A program made the position numbers and the translations under genes. Positions 15,894 to 25,511 of a stretch of 64,000 nucleotides of DNA are shown here, in pieces. Under the pieces are notes generated by a model. The model had not been told where the DNA came from. It did not search any database and worked only from the letters and a program-made list of their open reading frames with translations. Origin of the DNA: CAIJMU01 sp035530275 (lineage in GTDB: Bacteria; Spirochaetota; Spirochaetia; Treponematales; Rectinemataceae); contig DATKVC010000024.1 of NCBI GenBank assembly GCA_035530275.1, forward strand, positions 161,131-225,130, given 5' to 3'. Every line of letters begins with the position of its first letter. Positions within the stretch are counted from its first letter, which is position 1.

Positions 15894-17390
15894 GTGGCTG
15901 TTTTTCGTAGGATTTCTTCCGCCCTGGTTTTTATTGCGATGCTTGTCGGCGCGCGGAACCTTGAGGCTCAGGCCCTTCCCGACCAGGCTTTCGCCTTTAG
16001 GATCGCATCGGTCGACTTCGTCGTGGATGGGCGCCCCCTCGCCTTCGTGCTCCGCGACAAGGTGAACATTCCCGAGGACAAGGGTTTCGCCGACAAGCCC
16101 AGCCTCGACGCTTACCTCGCGGACCGAAGGCAGCTCCTCCTCAACGAGCGCACCCTCCAGAGCGTTACAGTCGGCTACGACGCTGGGGCGGCCGGGGCCG
16201 ATGGTTCGGTTCCTGTCGCCGTGCATTTCAAGGTGAAGGAAAGCTGGAACCTCATCGCCCTGCCGAAGCCCACCTACGATTCGAACTCGGGTCTGCTCTT
16301 GAGCGTGCGGGCCAGGGATTACGACTTCGTTGGCTCAATGCAGACCTTGAGCCTGGACCTCAACTACACTTACGACCAATTCGGCCGTTCGGGCTTCGGC
16401 GGCGCGACGAGTTTCTCCGTGCCTTTCGTTCTGGGTTCCTTCCAGGCCTCGGTGGGCGCGAGCAGTTCGCTGACCATCTATGCGGACGGGACGCCCATGG
16501 CGAGTTCGACGAGCCTGAGCTTTTCTCTCACCGACAGGCGCTTCGGCTTTCCGCTCACGTATTCGGTAAGCCAAGGGCTGACGACGAATCCCGACGCTGT
16601 CTCGAACGACAGCGATCCCTATTATCTCAGCGACTCGGCCTCGGTGAGCACGAGCTTCGTGTTGGATGATGGCTTCGGCGCTCTGGGTGAGCTTGTTTAC
16701 ACGCCGAGTCTTACGTTCTCGCAAATGTGGCGCTTCGAGTCGCCGGTGCGTTCGGATCGACAGGGCCCGGTGGCAAGCTTCTCCCATGGCCTGACCTGGG
16801 GGCGGGTGGACTGGGTTGGCAATAGGGAGAAGGGGGCACAGTTCAGCCTCTCCAATACCGATAGCTACAATTTCCAATCCCTGTCGAACTCGATCGGACT
16901 CGACGCCTCGGTGGGCTACTACCAGCCCCTGATCGGACCCCTCGCGATGAAGGCGAGATTCCAGATCTTCGACCAACCGACCGGCGGTCAGCGCACTACC
17001 CTCGGCGGGAGCATGCGAGGCATCCTCGACGGCCGGATCAACGGCGTCGCGGGCGCCTTCTTCAACGGCGACCTGCCGATAAAGCTCTTCGATTTCCCGA
17101 CCCATCTCCTCATCGGCAAGGACTGGCTGGACTTCCAGGCGCAGATCGCGCCCTTCCTGGATCTCGGCGAGGTGCTGCCCGACTTCGGGTCGAGTTTCTC
17201 GACCTCGACTACCTGGGCCTCGGGCGGGCTCGAGGGCTATGTGTTTCCGCTCAGGATGCGGAGTTTCATCATCAGGGGCAGCCTCGGCTTCGATCTCAAG
17301 AATTTCCTTAAGACGCATTCGCTCACCGAAAAGACGGCGGACGGCTACATTCCGTACGAGATCTTCTTCGGGTTGGGGCTCCTGTACTGA
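15894..17390 (+). CDS. Outer-membrane beta-barrel protein with signal peptide
   Basis: 498 residues. A signal peptide (hydrophobic run SSALVFIAMLVGA, cleavage near LEAQA) is followed by a POTRA-like region (residues about 35-125, ending FKVKESWNLIALP) and a long series of alternating amphipathic strands. The last residue is an aromatic Y, as in Bam-inserted barrels. It resembles surface-antigen/Omp85-like proteins, but with only one POTRA-like unit it is not clearly BamA. The GTG start directly follows the regulator stop. It may serve in envelope assembly or polysaccharide surface handling. Confidence 0.65.
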   Translation: MAVFRRISSALVFIAMLVGARNLEAQALPDQAFAFRIASVDFVVDGRPLAFVLRDKVNIPEDKGFADKPSLDAYLADRRQLLLNERTLQSVTVGYDAGAAGADGSVPVAVHFKVKESWNLIALPKPTYDSNSGLLLSVRARDYDFVGSMQTLSLDLNYTYDQFGRSGFGGATSFSVPFVLGSFQASVGASSSLTIYADGTPMASSTSLSFSLTDRRFGFPLTYSVSQGLTTNPDAVSNDSDPYYLSDSASVSTSFVLDDGFGALGELVYTPSLTFSQMWRFESPVRSDRQGPVASFSHGLTWGRVDWVGNREKGAQFSLSNTDSYNFQSLSNSIGLDASVGYYQPLIGPLAMKARFQIFDQPTGGQRTTLGGSMRGILDGRINGVAGAFFNGDLPIKLFDFPTHLLIGKDWLDFQAQIAPFLDLGEVLPDFGSSFSTSTTWASGGLEGYVFPLRMRSFIIRGSLGFDLKNFLKTHSLTEKTADGYIPYEIFFGLGLLY

Positions 17391-18151
17391 TGGGCATGCG
17401 AGTCATGAGGTCGCTTGCGGCCCTGTTCCTCATACTCGCGGCCCTGGCGAGCTTCGCGGAGACGGGGCCGACGGCCGTGGAGATAGATCGGGTTTTCATC
17501 GGTCTCGATGCGGCCGAAAAGTCCCTGCTTTCCGATGGGCAGCCGGTGATCAGAACCTCGGCCCATCCCCGGGCCTCGGCCCTGGTCGGCAATTCCGCGA
17601 CCGCCGCGGCCTTGCGCGATCGATTCGGTAAACTCAATCCCAACTATTATGGGGAATTCCTCTACGTACGGCGCTTCGATCCCGTCCTCCTCGACGGTCT
17701 CGAGAAATACCTCTCGGACCCCAGGCATTTCGTCGGGCTGCCCTACCGGTCGAAAAGGAACAATGCGGTCTACGATCTTTTCGACCGAATGGACGTGAGC
17801 GAAAGCTCGAGCTCGGGCGGCGCCACGACGGTGACGGTGGTACAGCACATGGAACCCTTCGCCGCGTATCGGGCGAGCTACAGGATCGCGCGCAGGGGGA
17901 ACGAGCTCGAGTTCTCCTTCGTCAACGAGGGACCCCTCGTCTACAGCTATCAGAATTTCAAGGCTGCGGGTCCCGGCGACATGGCCTGGTCCGTCTATGC
18001 CTTCGAGAAGGACGGCTGGCTTTGGTTCTACGGGGCCGGCGGCGTCAAGGCCTTCGATCTCTTCGGCGCGTTCAGAGGTCGCCTCGAGGATTCCTTCATG
18101 GGGAGGATCGGGGCATTCTTCGGGGCGGCGATGAAGGCGATTGGCGGATAA
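17390..18151 (+). CDS. Exported protein of unknown function
   Basis: 253 residues with a clear signal peptide (RSLAALFLILAALASFAET) and no membrane segment after it, so it is periplasmic or surface-associated. No family is recognised with confidence; the overall look matches conserved spirochaetal exported proteins. Its ATG overlaps the stop of the barrel protein (TGATG), so they are translationally coupled and likely work together. The C-terminus has a hydrophobic stretch (MGRIGAFFGAAMKAIGG) that might form an amphipathic helix. Confidence 0.55.
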   Translation: MGMRVMRSLAALFLILAALASFAETGPTAVEIDRVFIGLDAAEKSLLSDGQPVIRTSAHPRASALVGNSATAAALRDRFGKLNPNYYGEFLYVRRFDPVLLDGLEKYLSDPRHFVGLPYRSKRNNAVYDLFDRMDVSESSSSGGATTVTVVQHMEPFAAYRASYRIARRGNELEFSFVNEGPLVYSYQNFKAAGPGDMAWSVYAFEKDGWLWFYGAGGVKAFDLFGAFRGRLEDSFMGRIGAFFGAAMKAIGG

Positions 18152-18191
18152 CGCGGTGGAATCGAATCGGAGAAAGGAACAGGGAACAGGT

Positions 18192-19277
18192 ATGAAGATT
18201 GCGCTGATAACGGGCATCACGGGGCAGGACGGGGCGTATCTCGGGGAGCTGCTGCTGGAAAAGGGCTACGAGGTACACGGCATAAAGAGAAGAGCCTCGA
18301 GCTTCAACACGCAGAGGATCGATCATCTCTACCAGGACCCCCACGCGAAGGGCTCCCGATTTCATCTGCATTATGGGGACATGACGGACTCGAGCAACCT
18401 GATCCGCATCATCCAGGAAGTGCAGCCCGACGAAATCTACAACCTGGCCGCCCAAAGCCACGTAAAGGTGTCCTTCGACGAGCCGGAATACACGGCGAAC
18501 GCCGACGGGATCGGCACGCTCCGGCTTCTCGAGGCGATCCGCATCCTGAAGCTCGAGAAAAAGACGAGGATCTATCAGGCCTCGACCTCCGAGCTCTACG
18601 GCCTCGTGCAGGAAACGCCGCAGAAGGAAACGACGCCCTTCTATCCCCGCAGCCCCTACGCGGTGGCCAAGCTTTACGCCTACTGGATCACGGTGAACTA
18701 CCGCGAGGCCTACGGGATCTTCGCCTGCAACGGCATCCTTTTCAACCATGAGTCGCCGGTGCGCGGCGAAACCTTCGTAACCAGGAAGATCACCCGGGCG
18801 GCCTCCCGCATCAAGCACGGGCTCGAGCAAAGGCTCTATCTCGGCAACCTCGACTCGAAGCGCGACTGGGGCCATGCCAAGGACTACGTCGAGGGTATGT
18901 GGCGAATCCTCCAGCAGGACAAGCCGGATGACTACGTCCTCGCGACCGGCAGGACGACGACCATCCGCGAGTTCGTGGGCATGGCCTTCCGCGAGGCCGG
19001 CATCGAGCTCGCCTGGTCGGGAGAGGGTGTCGACGAAAAGGGCCGCGACGCGAAGACGGGGGCGGTCCTCGTCGAGGTGGACAAGCGCTATTTCCGGCCG
19101 ACCGAGGTGGAACTCCTCCTCGGCGATCCGACGAAGGCCCGCGTCAAGCTCGGCTGGGCGGCGACCTCGAGCCTTGAGGATCTCGTGAAGGACATGATGA
19201 GGAACGATCTCTCCGAGGCGGAGCGCGACGCCCATATGAAGCAGAACGGCTACAAGGTGCACGAGTTCAAGGAATGA
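18192..19277 (+). CDS. gmd: GDP-mannose 4,6-dehydratase
   Basis: 361 residues. It makes GDP-4-keto-6-deoxymannose, the first step to GDP-fucose. The cofactor loop ITGITGQDGAYL is typical of Gmd, with the catalytic YAVAK motif and the family segment LFNHESPVRGETFVTRKI. I start at the ATG at 18192, where the Rossmann fold begins (an in-frame ATG at 18141 overlaps the previous gene). fcl follows with a 4-base overlap, giving the complete GDP-L-fucose pathway. The gene opens the polysaccharide block. Confidence 0.96.
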   Translation: MKIALITGITGQDGAYLGELLLEKGYEVHGIKRRASSFNTQRIDHLYQDPHAKGSRFHLHYGDMTDSSNLIRIIQEVQPDEIYNLAAQSHVKVSFDEPEYTANADGIGTLRLLEAIRILKLEKKTRIYQASTSELYGLVQETPQKETTPFYPRSPYAVAKLYAYWITVNYREAYGIFACNGILFNHESPVRGETFVTRKITRAASRIKHGLEQRLYLGNLDSKRDWGHAKDYVEGMWRILQQDKPDDYVLATGRTTTIREFVGMAFREAGIELAWSGEGVDEKGRDAKTGAVLVEVDKRYFRPTEVELLLGDPTKARVKLGWAATSSLEDLVKDMMRNDLSEAERDAHMKQNGYKVHEFKE

Positions 19278-20224
19278 GTCCGCGAATGACCAAAGACGAC
19301 AAGATCTACCTCGCTGGCCATGGCGGACTCGTGGGTTCGGCGATCATGCGGAGACTCGGGTCCGCGGGTTATCGCAATATAGTGACGAGGACGCACGCAG
19401 AGCTCGACCTCACGCGCCAGGCCGATGTCGAGGCTTTCTTCGAGGCCGAGAGACCCGCCGTCGTCATTCTCGCGGCGGCGAAGGTTGGGGGCATCGGCGC
19501 GAACTCGAGCCTGCCCGCCGAATTCATCTACGAGAATCTCGCAATTGCGACCAATGTCATCCATTCGGCCCATCGCTACGCCGTCAAGAAGCTCCTCAAT
19601 CTCGGATCATCCTGCATCTATCCCAAGATGGCGCCACAGCCGCTCAAGGAGGAATACCTCCTCAGCGGGCCCCTGGAGCCGACGAACGAGGCCTACGCCG
19701 TCGCGAAGATCGCCGCGATCCGACTTTGCAAGCATTATAATGAACAATACGGCACGAATTTCCTCTCGGCCATGCCCACCAATCTCTACGGCCCCGGCGA
19801 CAATTACGATCTTCAGGGTTCGCACGTGCTGCCCGCGATGATCCGCAAGTTCCACGAGGCGAAGGTCTCGGGCGGCGAAGTGACCCTCTGGGGCGACGGA
19901 AGTCCTTATCGGGAGTTCCTCCATTCCGACGATCTCGCGGATGCCGTGGTCACCCTCCTCGAGCGCTTCGACGCGAAGGATATAGGCGAATTCATCAATG
20001 TGGGTTCGCAGAGCGAGCTCACGATACGCGAGCTCGCCGAAAAGGTGGCCCGAGCCGTCGGCTATGCGGGGCGGGTCAATTGGGATGCGAGCAAGCCCAA
20101 TGGCACGCCGCGAAAACTCATGGACAGCTCCCGGCTCTTCGGGCTCGGCTGGAAACCGACGATCGGGCTGGATGAGGGAATCACCGCGGCGTATGAAGAC
20201 TTCAAAAAGAGCAAAACCTCATGA
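19274..20224 (+). CDS. fcl: GDP-L-fucose synthase
   Basis: 316 residues. It epimerises and reduces the Gmd product to GDP-L-fucose. The cofactor loop is GHGGLVGSAIMRRL, the catalytic motif YAVAK is present, and LGSSCIYPKMAPQP and the NLYGPGDNYD segment are diagnostic of the family. ATGA overlaps with both gmd upstream and the ABC permease downstream indicate tight coupling. The four fucosyltransferase-like genes in this locus are its likely consumers. Confidence 0.96.
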   Translation: MSPRMTKDDKIYLAGHGGLVGSAIMRRLGSAGYRNIVTRTHAELDLTRQADVEAFFEAERPAVVILAAAKVGGIGANSSLPAEFIYENLAIATNVIHSAHRYAVKKLLNLGSSCIYPKMAPQPLKEEYLLSGPLEPTNEAYAVAKIAAIRLCKHYNEQYGTNFLSAMPTNLYGPGDNYDLQGSHVLPAMIRKFHEAKVSGGEVTLWGDGSPYREFLHSDDLADAVVTLLERFDAKDIGEFINVGSQSELTIRELAEKVARAVGYAGRVNWDASKPNGTPRKLMDSSRLFGLGWKPTIGLDEGITAAYEDFKKSKTS

Positions 20225-21084
20225 CCGATAATTCAACCGACGATCAGGCCGACTGGACGCTCGTCCTCAAGCCCAAACGGGGCTGGCTCGACATCGATCT
20301 CCGGGAGATCTATCGCTATCGCGATCTCATCTGGATGTTCGTCAACCGCGACTTCGTCACGGTCTACAAGCAGACGATACTCGGGCCCCTCTGGTTCATT
20401 CTCAACCCCCTTTTCACGACGATCATGTACTCCTTCGTGTTCGGGCAGCTCGCAAAGATACCGACCGACGGGGTGCCTCAGACGCTGTTCTATTATGGCG
20501 GTTCGATGCTGTGGGGGTATTTCTCCACTTGTCTCAACTCGGCCTCCGACACCTTTTCGGGCAATTCGTCGCTCTTTTCGAAGGTCTATTTCCCACGCTT
20601 GACGGTACCGATCAGCAAGGTGTTCTCAAACCTGATCTCGGCAGGAATCCAGTTCGCCACGCTCATCGTCTTCTATGTATTCTATGTGCTGACAGGCGCT
20701 TCCGTGAGGCCCACCTGGGCGGCTTTGCTCTTTCCCCTCATCTTTCTCCAGCTCGCGGCCCTCGGCACGGGTTTCGGCATGATCATCTCCTCGCTCACCA
20801 CCAAGTATCGCGATCTGCGCCAGCTCATTGGTTTCGGCATCTCGCTATGGATGTATGCGACGCCGATCGTCTATCCGCTCTCGCAGGTGCCGGCGAAGTA
20901 CAAGTGGCTGATGGAGCTCAATCCGGTGAGCGCGCCGATCGAGGCCTTCCGTGCCGCCTTCTACGGAGTGGGCGGTACGAGCCTGGGAGCCTTGGCGGGG
21001 AGTATTGCCGCCACTCTCGTCATTCTTTTCCTAGGACTCATTCTCTTCAATCGTAACGAGCGTACGTTCGTCGATGTCGTGTAG
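20221..21084 (+). CDS. wzm: Polysaccharide ABC exporter permease (Wzm type)
   Basis: 287 residues with about six membrane helices, ABC-2 family. The N-terminal RYRDLIWMFVNRDFVTVYKQ segment and TILGPLWFILNPLFTTIMYS are typical of O-antigen and teichoic-acid exporter permeases. With the ATPase encoded at 22086-23393 it would move an undecaprenyl-linked glycan across the inner membrane. Its start overlaps fcl by 4 bases. Permease and ATPase genes are split by one glycosyltransferase gene, which is a little unusual. Confidence 0.9.
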   Translation: MTDNSTDDQADWTLVLKPKRGWLDIDLREIYRYRDLIWMFVNRDFVTVYKQTILGPLWFILNPLFTTIMYSFVFGQLAKIPTDGVPQTLFYYGGSMLWGYFSTCLNSASDTFSGNSSLFSKVYFPRLTVPISKVFSNLISAGIQFATLIVFYVFYVLTGASVRPTWAALLFPLIFLQLAALGTGFGMIISSLTTKYRDLRQLIGFGISLWMYATPIVYPLSQVPAKYKWLMELNPVSAPIEAFRAAFYGVGGTSLGALAGSIAATLVILFLGLILFNRNERTFVDVV

Positions 21085-22036
21085 CGCGATGGAAGAGCGG
21101 ACGGTTGATTTGTTCGAACGATGGCGTTCTGCAAACAGCCATTTCCGAAAGAAACTGGTCTTTCATGTCGGCTACGACGCCGGGTTGTTCTCGGAAATCA
21201 ACAACATGGCGTTGGCGCTCGTCTATTGCATGAATCATAAGATCCAATTCCTGCTCTATTCAGCGGATGCAAATTTCGGGAAAGGACAGGGTTGGACCGA
21301 TATTTTCCAACCCTTTTGCACGGAGGTTCATCAGTCCATCCATCACCGATTCAACAAGCGGTGGCTGTCTGAACGGGAGATTTTGTCTCTCAAGAGCAAG
21401 TTGAAGTACCGTGCGATTAAAATATTGCTCGGAATTGACTACTTCACCCATGATCTGTGGTACCAGATTCGGTCGCAATCCAATGAGGCAGATTATAATT
21501 TTCCAGAGCTCGGCCTTCGCGGGGATCTTCGGTCCGTGGCGGGCGCGTTCGCGATGATGGTTTTCCATTTCAATCCCGAAGTCGAGGAGAGGATTCGAGC
21601 CCATAAAAATGAATTGAAACTGCCTCGCGGGTATATCGGTATCCATATTCGATCGGGCGACAAAATTCGCGAGCACGCACTTCTGGATCTTTCGTCATAT
21701 ATGGATGTAGCGGCGACGATTTCCGCCGAACGCACCTGTTTTGTGCTGACGGATGATTATGGGACTGTCGGCGAGTTGGGCAAGCGGTATGCCGAATGGA
21801 CTGTCGCGACTCTTTGTCAACCCGAAGAGCATGGATATGACCATCTGGTATTTTCCCAGTTGAGCATGCATGAAAAATTCGAAGCGACCTTGCGATTGCT
21901 TGCTTCCATACGCATCCTCTCGGAGGCGATGGTCTTCATCGGTACTTTCAGCACCAACCCCGGCATGTTTCTCGGAATGATCATGGAAAAGGAGAGGTGC
22001 AGGGCTGTCGACTATGACTCGTGGAGGGTGTGGTAG
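21074..22036 (+). CDS. Fucosyltransferase-like glycosyltransferase (GT23/NodZ-like)
   Basis: 320 residues. GYIGIHIRSGDKI resembles the HxRRxDK nucleotide-sugar motif of alpha-1,6-fucosyltransferases (GT23, NodZ) and O-fucosyltransferases, and the C-terminal VFIGTFSTNPGMFLGM resembles their third conserved motif. The second Arg of the motif is replaced by Ser here. GDP-fucose genes directly upstream support a fucose donor. Base composition is noticeably more AT-rich than in gmd/fcl. Start at ATG 21074 (11-base overlap) or 21089; neither has a clear ribosome site. Family assignment is moderate. Confidence 0.6.
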   Translation: MSCSAMEERTVDLFERWRSANSHFRKKLVFHVGYDAGLFSEINNMALALVYCMNHKIQFLLYSADANFGKGQGWTDIFQPFCTEVHQSIHHRFNKRWLSEREILSLKSKLKYRAIKILLGIDYFTHDLWYQIRSQSNEADYNFPELGLRGDLRSVAGAFAMMVFHFNPEVEERIRAHKNELKLPRGYIGIHIRSGDKIREHALLDLSSYMDVAATISAERTCFVLTDDYGTVGELGKRYAEWTVATLCQPEEHGYDHLVFSQLSMHEKFEATLRLLASIRILSEAMVFIGTFSTNPGMFLGMIMEKERCRAVDYDSWRVW

Positions 22037-22085
22037 TGATTAGGACATGGCCGTCGGCACCGTCACGAGCCGGAGCGAGAGATCA

Positions 22086-23393
22086 ATGGGCATAGCCGTA
22101 CGCGCTGAACATCTTTCAAAAGAATACCGTCTCGGGGCGATCAACCATGGGATGCTTTACAAGGACATCCAGAGCTGGATCGCGCGGAAGACCGGCAAGG
22201 GAGATCCTCACGCGCAGATTGGGGCGGACCATTTCGCCGATCAGAAAGATCGCTTCTGGGCCCTCAAGGACCTCAACTTCGAGATCGAGCAGGGAGACAG
22301 GGTCGGAATAGTCGGCAAAAACGGGGCGGGAAAGAGCACCTTACTAAAAATATTGTCGAGAATAACCGCGCCTACCGAAGGAACCGTCAAAATCAAGGGA
22401 AGGATAGTGAGCCTGCTCGAAGTCGGTACCGGATTCCATCCGGAGCTCACCGGAAGGGAAAATATCTATCTCAATGGCGCAATTTTGGGAATGAAGAATC
22501 GGGCGGTGTCTCAAAAACTCGATGAGATCATCGCGTTTTCCGAAATCCAGCAATTCATCGATACTCCCGTAAAGAGGTATTCGAGCGGGATGTATGTTCG
22601 CCTGGCCTTCGCCGTCGCGGCGCATCTCGACTCGGATATCTTGCTCGCGGACGAAGTTCTCGCCGTTGGGGATGCGGCGTTCCAAAAGAAATGCATCGGC
22701 AAGATGGAGAACGTCAGCAAGAACGAGGGACGGACAGTGCTTTTCGTGAGCCACAACATGGGGGCGGTAAAGCAGCTATGCCAGTCGGGCATCATGTTGA
22801 CCAAAGGTGTGATTTCTGGGATCTACGATGATTCTTCCACACTGATTCGCGATTACCTCCTCAGTGGCCACCAATCCACCAACGTCGCGCGATGGCGGGG
22901 GGATGGATCGCTGGGATCCGCACATTTCAGGCCGAGCGAAGTCTACCTCGGCAACGAAGGCGGAGAGTTGGTCGAGATGCCGATCGGCAATAATTCGGAT
23001 ACATGGCTCTACATCCGCTTCAGCAGCCAGGAACTCGACTCGGCCCTCGAGATCGCCTATTACCTCAATTCCGCCGATGGCGACTTCGTCTATTATTCAC
23101 AAGACACCGATACAGAGATCGCGCGTTGGCCTACTGTTAGAATCGGCGACAACCTATTCAGGACAAAACTTCCCAAGAGGCTGCTATCCGAAGGGGAGTA
23201 CACCATCCGAATCGTCGTTTCGTTGTATCAGCGAGCCTGGATATTCGAGCCCAATACGACCCCCATTTCCCTCTATCTTTCCATAAAAGGAGACATGAGC
23301 GATTCCCCTTATTGGACGACGCGGCGGGCTACGGTTGTCTCACCCGTATTGCCATGGGAGAGTCTCGACCCGGCAAAAGGTGCAATTACTTGA
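22086..23393 (+). CDS. wzt: Polysaccharide ABC exporter ATPase with C-terminal binding domain (Wzt type)
   Basis: 435 residues. Walker A GKNGAGKST, signature YSSGMYVRLAFA and Walker B DILLADEVLAVGD are all intact in the first 240 residues. The remaining 190 or so residues form a beta-rich domain, as in the Wzt proteins that recognise the modified non-reducing end of the glycan before export. The ATG at 22086 is preceded by a GA-rich site; an ATG at 22047 is in frame but lies before the conserved start. It pairs with the Wzm permease. The C-terminal domain implies chain-end-dependent export. Confidence 0.92.
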   Translation: MGIAVRAEHLSKEYRLGAINHGMLYKDIQSWIARKTGKGDPHAQIGADHFADQKDRFWALKDLNFEIEQGDRVGIVGKNGAGKSTLLKILSRITAPTEGTVKIKGRIVSLLEVGTGFHPELTGRENIYLNGAILGMKNRAVSQKLDEIIAFSEIQQFIDTPVKRYSSGMYVRLAFAVAAHLDSDILLADEVLAVGDAAFQKKCIGKMENVSKNEGRTVLFVSHNMGAVKQLCQSGIMLTKGVISGIYDDSSTLIRDYLLSGHQSTNVARWRGDGSLGSAHFRPSEVYLGNEGGELVEMPIGNNSDTWLYIRFSSQELDSALEIAYYLNSADGDFVYYSQDTDTEIARWPTVRIGDNLFRTKLPKRLLSEGEYTIRIVVSLYQRAWIFEPNTTPISLYLSIKGDMSDSPYWTTRRATVVSPVLPWESLDPAKGAIT

Positions 23394-24367
23394 GCGGCCC
23401 TCTCGATACTCCGGTGCTTTTCATGGTCTTCAATCGACTCGAGGAATCCCTGCAGGTACTCGAGAGGATCAGGGGTGCCCGGCCGCGAAGGCTTTTCATT
23501 TCTGGCGATGGACCCAGGGAGGGCAGGAGCGAAGAGGCGGAGCTTTGCGCGCGGGTTCGCCGGGAGATTCTCGCTCGCATCGATTGGTCCTGCGACGTCG
23601 AGACAAAATTCAGCGAGCAAAATCTGGGATGCAAACAGGCCATTTCCTCCGCGATAGGCTGGTTTTTCAATGAGGTCGAGGAGGGAATCATTCTCGAGGA
23701 TGATTGCGTCCCCGACCCGAGTTTTTTCCCCTATGCCCAGGCGCTATTGGAGAAATACAGGGATGAGCCGCGAATTTCCCACATTGGGGGCTTCAACTGC
23801 CAGCGAGGGACTGTCCGTGGCCCAGCCTCGTATTATTTTTCGCGATACTTCCATGTTTGGGGATGGGCGACCTGGCGACGAGCTTGGAAGAAGTATTCGG
23901 TTTCCATGGATGATTACGAGGAATTCAAAGAAGTGGGGGGGATGAGGAACGCGTTCTTCAATCCCCGAATTGCGACATATTGGCAAGGCAGCCTCGATGC
24001 CGTTCACGCGGGGCTCCTCGACACCTGGGATTATCAGTGGTCATATTGCAATTTCAAGCGCGATTCGCTTTCCATCGTTCCCAACGTCAATCTCGTACAC
24101 AATATCGGCTTCAACGGGCTGGCCACGCACACTACGCAGGAAAGTGGGAGCGTTGGCGAAAACCATTCCCAAGCCCTAGATGTCGATAACTTGATTCACC
24201 CGCGTTTCCTCCTTGCGGATATGGACGCAGATCGTTTCACCTATACTGATCATTGCGGAATTTCGCTCGATGACCCATTCCCCTCAGGAAGACAAATCCT
24301 CCTACTCGGTATAAAAAGGATCGCAAGCCGGGTCCTGCGGGGCCTCAAGCGACTGGTGAGGGTTTGA
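23390..24367 (+). CDS. Glycosyltransferase, GT-A type (HlpA-like)
   Basis: About 325 residues. The GT-A fold begins TPVLFMVFNRLEESLQVLE; the nucleotide-sugar segment is GIILEDDCVPDPSFF with a DD pair, then YFSRYFHVWGWATWRRAW, typical of a family of bacterial nucleotide-sugar transferases annotated HlpA-like. I choose the TTG at 23390, which overlaps the wzt stop (TTGA), in keeping with the coupling seen elsewhere; ATGs at 23312 or 23351 are possible. A homologue of the same family lies at 37275-38222. Donor unknown. Confidence 0.75.
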   Translation: MSGPLDTPVLFMVFNRLEESLQVLERIRGARPRRLFISGDGPREGRSEEAELCARVRREILARIDWSCDVETKFSEQNLGCKQAISSAIGWFFNEVEEGIILEDDCVPDPSFFPYAQALLEKYRDEPRISHIGGFNCQRGTVRGPASYYFSRYFHVWGWATWRRAWKKYSVSMDDYEEFKEVGGMRNAFFNPRIATYWQGSLDAVHAGLLDTWDYQWSYCNFKRDSLSIVPNVNLVHNIGFNGLATHTTQESGSVGENHSQALDVDNLIHPRFLLADMDADRFTYTDHCGISLDDPFPSGRQILLLGIKRIASRVLRGLKRLVRV

Positions 24368-24373
24368 GCCAAG

Positions 24374-25507
24374 ATGCGTATCCTTTACGATCACCAGATA
24401 TTTGATATTCAAAGAATCGGTGGTATTTCTCGCCAATTCGTCGAACTCGCTAAAGGCAATCCTGAAGCCAAAATTTCAGTCAGCGAGACCGACAACGTTA
24501 ACTTGCTTGAGAGCGGAATCGCCGGAGTGAAGCCAAGACCCACGCTTGGGAAGATAAGTCGCTTGGTGAACGGATTTTCATTCAGGGGGGCTCATCGACT
24601 TCGCGGCATATATTCGAAGTTGACGAACACGGAGGCGGTGGACAACAGACAGGTTTCACTCGAGGCTTTGAAGGCCGGGCAATTCGATATCTTCCATCCG
24701 ACATACTACGATACGTATTTCCTGGCCGCGGTCGGGGAGAAACCTATTGTCGCAACCTTCCACGACATGATCCACGAGACATTTCCCGAACTTTTCCCTC
24801 TCGACGATCCCGTGCGCCGATGGAAGCGCGAATTGATGGCCAGAGCATCCGCGGTCATAGCCGTATCTGAATCTACCAAGAAAGATCTTGTATCGTTTTT
24901 CGATATCGATCCGCGGATCATCCGGGTTATCCATCCCGGCGGAGGTCTTCGACGGGATGGTGCAGTTCGGATCGATCTTCCCGAAAGGTATATCCTTTTT
25001 ACCGGTTCGCGATCGGGCTACAAGAACTTCCATTTTTTGATCGAGGTTCTCGCCCCCTGGTTGCGCTCGGAAGACAAAATTTCTGTCGTCTGTACTGGTG
25101 CTCCCTTCTCCGAGGCTGAAATCGCCTGGCTTGCCGAAATGGGCATCTCCTCGCAGGTAATCCACCGCTTGGCGAGCGATTTCGAATTGTTCGAACTTTA
25201 CGCAAGAGCGCTTTTCTTTGTCTTTCCTTCGTATTACGAAGGGTTTGGCCTTCCGATCCTGGAGGCCTTCGAGGCGGGATGTCCCGTCCTGCTTGCTCGC
25301 GCGAGCAGCTTCCCGGAGGTAGCGCAGGACGCGGCTTTCTATTTCGAGCCCAAGAATCCTCAGTCGCTGCTCGATGCGACGAAGGAGCTCGCAAGCAGCG
25401 AGTCGCTTCGTTCGGATCTCGTCTCGAAAGGACGGGAACGGGCGAGATACTTTTCCTGGGATCGCTGCCGCGCCCTTACCTTGGAATGCTATCGTGGCCT
25501 CTCCTGA
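24374..25507 (+). CDS. Glycosyltransferase family 4
   Basis: 377 residues, GT-B fold. The N-terminal DHQIFDIQRIGGISRQFVEL loop and the C-terminal FVFPSYYEGFGLPILEAFEA motif (E-x7-E) mark GT4 enzymes that use nucleotide sugars such as GDP-mannose. A gap of only 6 bases follows the previous gene. Base composition is somewhat AT-rich, as for its upstream neighbours. Donor and linkage cannot be read from the sequence. Confidence 0.88.
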   Translation: MRILYDHQIFDIQRIGGISRQFVELAKGNPEAKISVSETDNVNLLESGIAGVKPRPTLGKISRLVNGFSFRGAHRLRGIYSKLTNTEAVDNRQVSLEALKAGQFDIFHPTYYDTYFLAAVGEKPIVATFHDMIHETFPELFPLDDPVRRWKRELMARASAVIAVSESTKKDLVSFFDIDPRIIRVIHPGGGLRRDGAVRIDLPERYILFTGSRSGYKNFHFLIEVLAPWLRSEDKISVVCTGAPFSEAEIAWLAEMGISSQVIHRLASDFELFELYARALFFVFPSYYEGFGLPILEAFEAGCPVLLARASSFPEVAQDAAFYFEPKNPQSLLDATKELASSESLRSDLVSKGRERARYFSWDRCRALTLECYRGLS

Positions 25508-25511
25508 AGAA

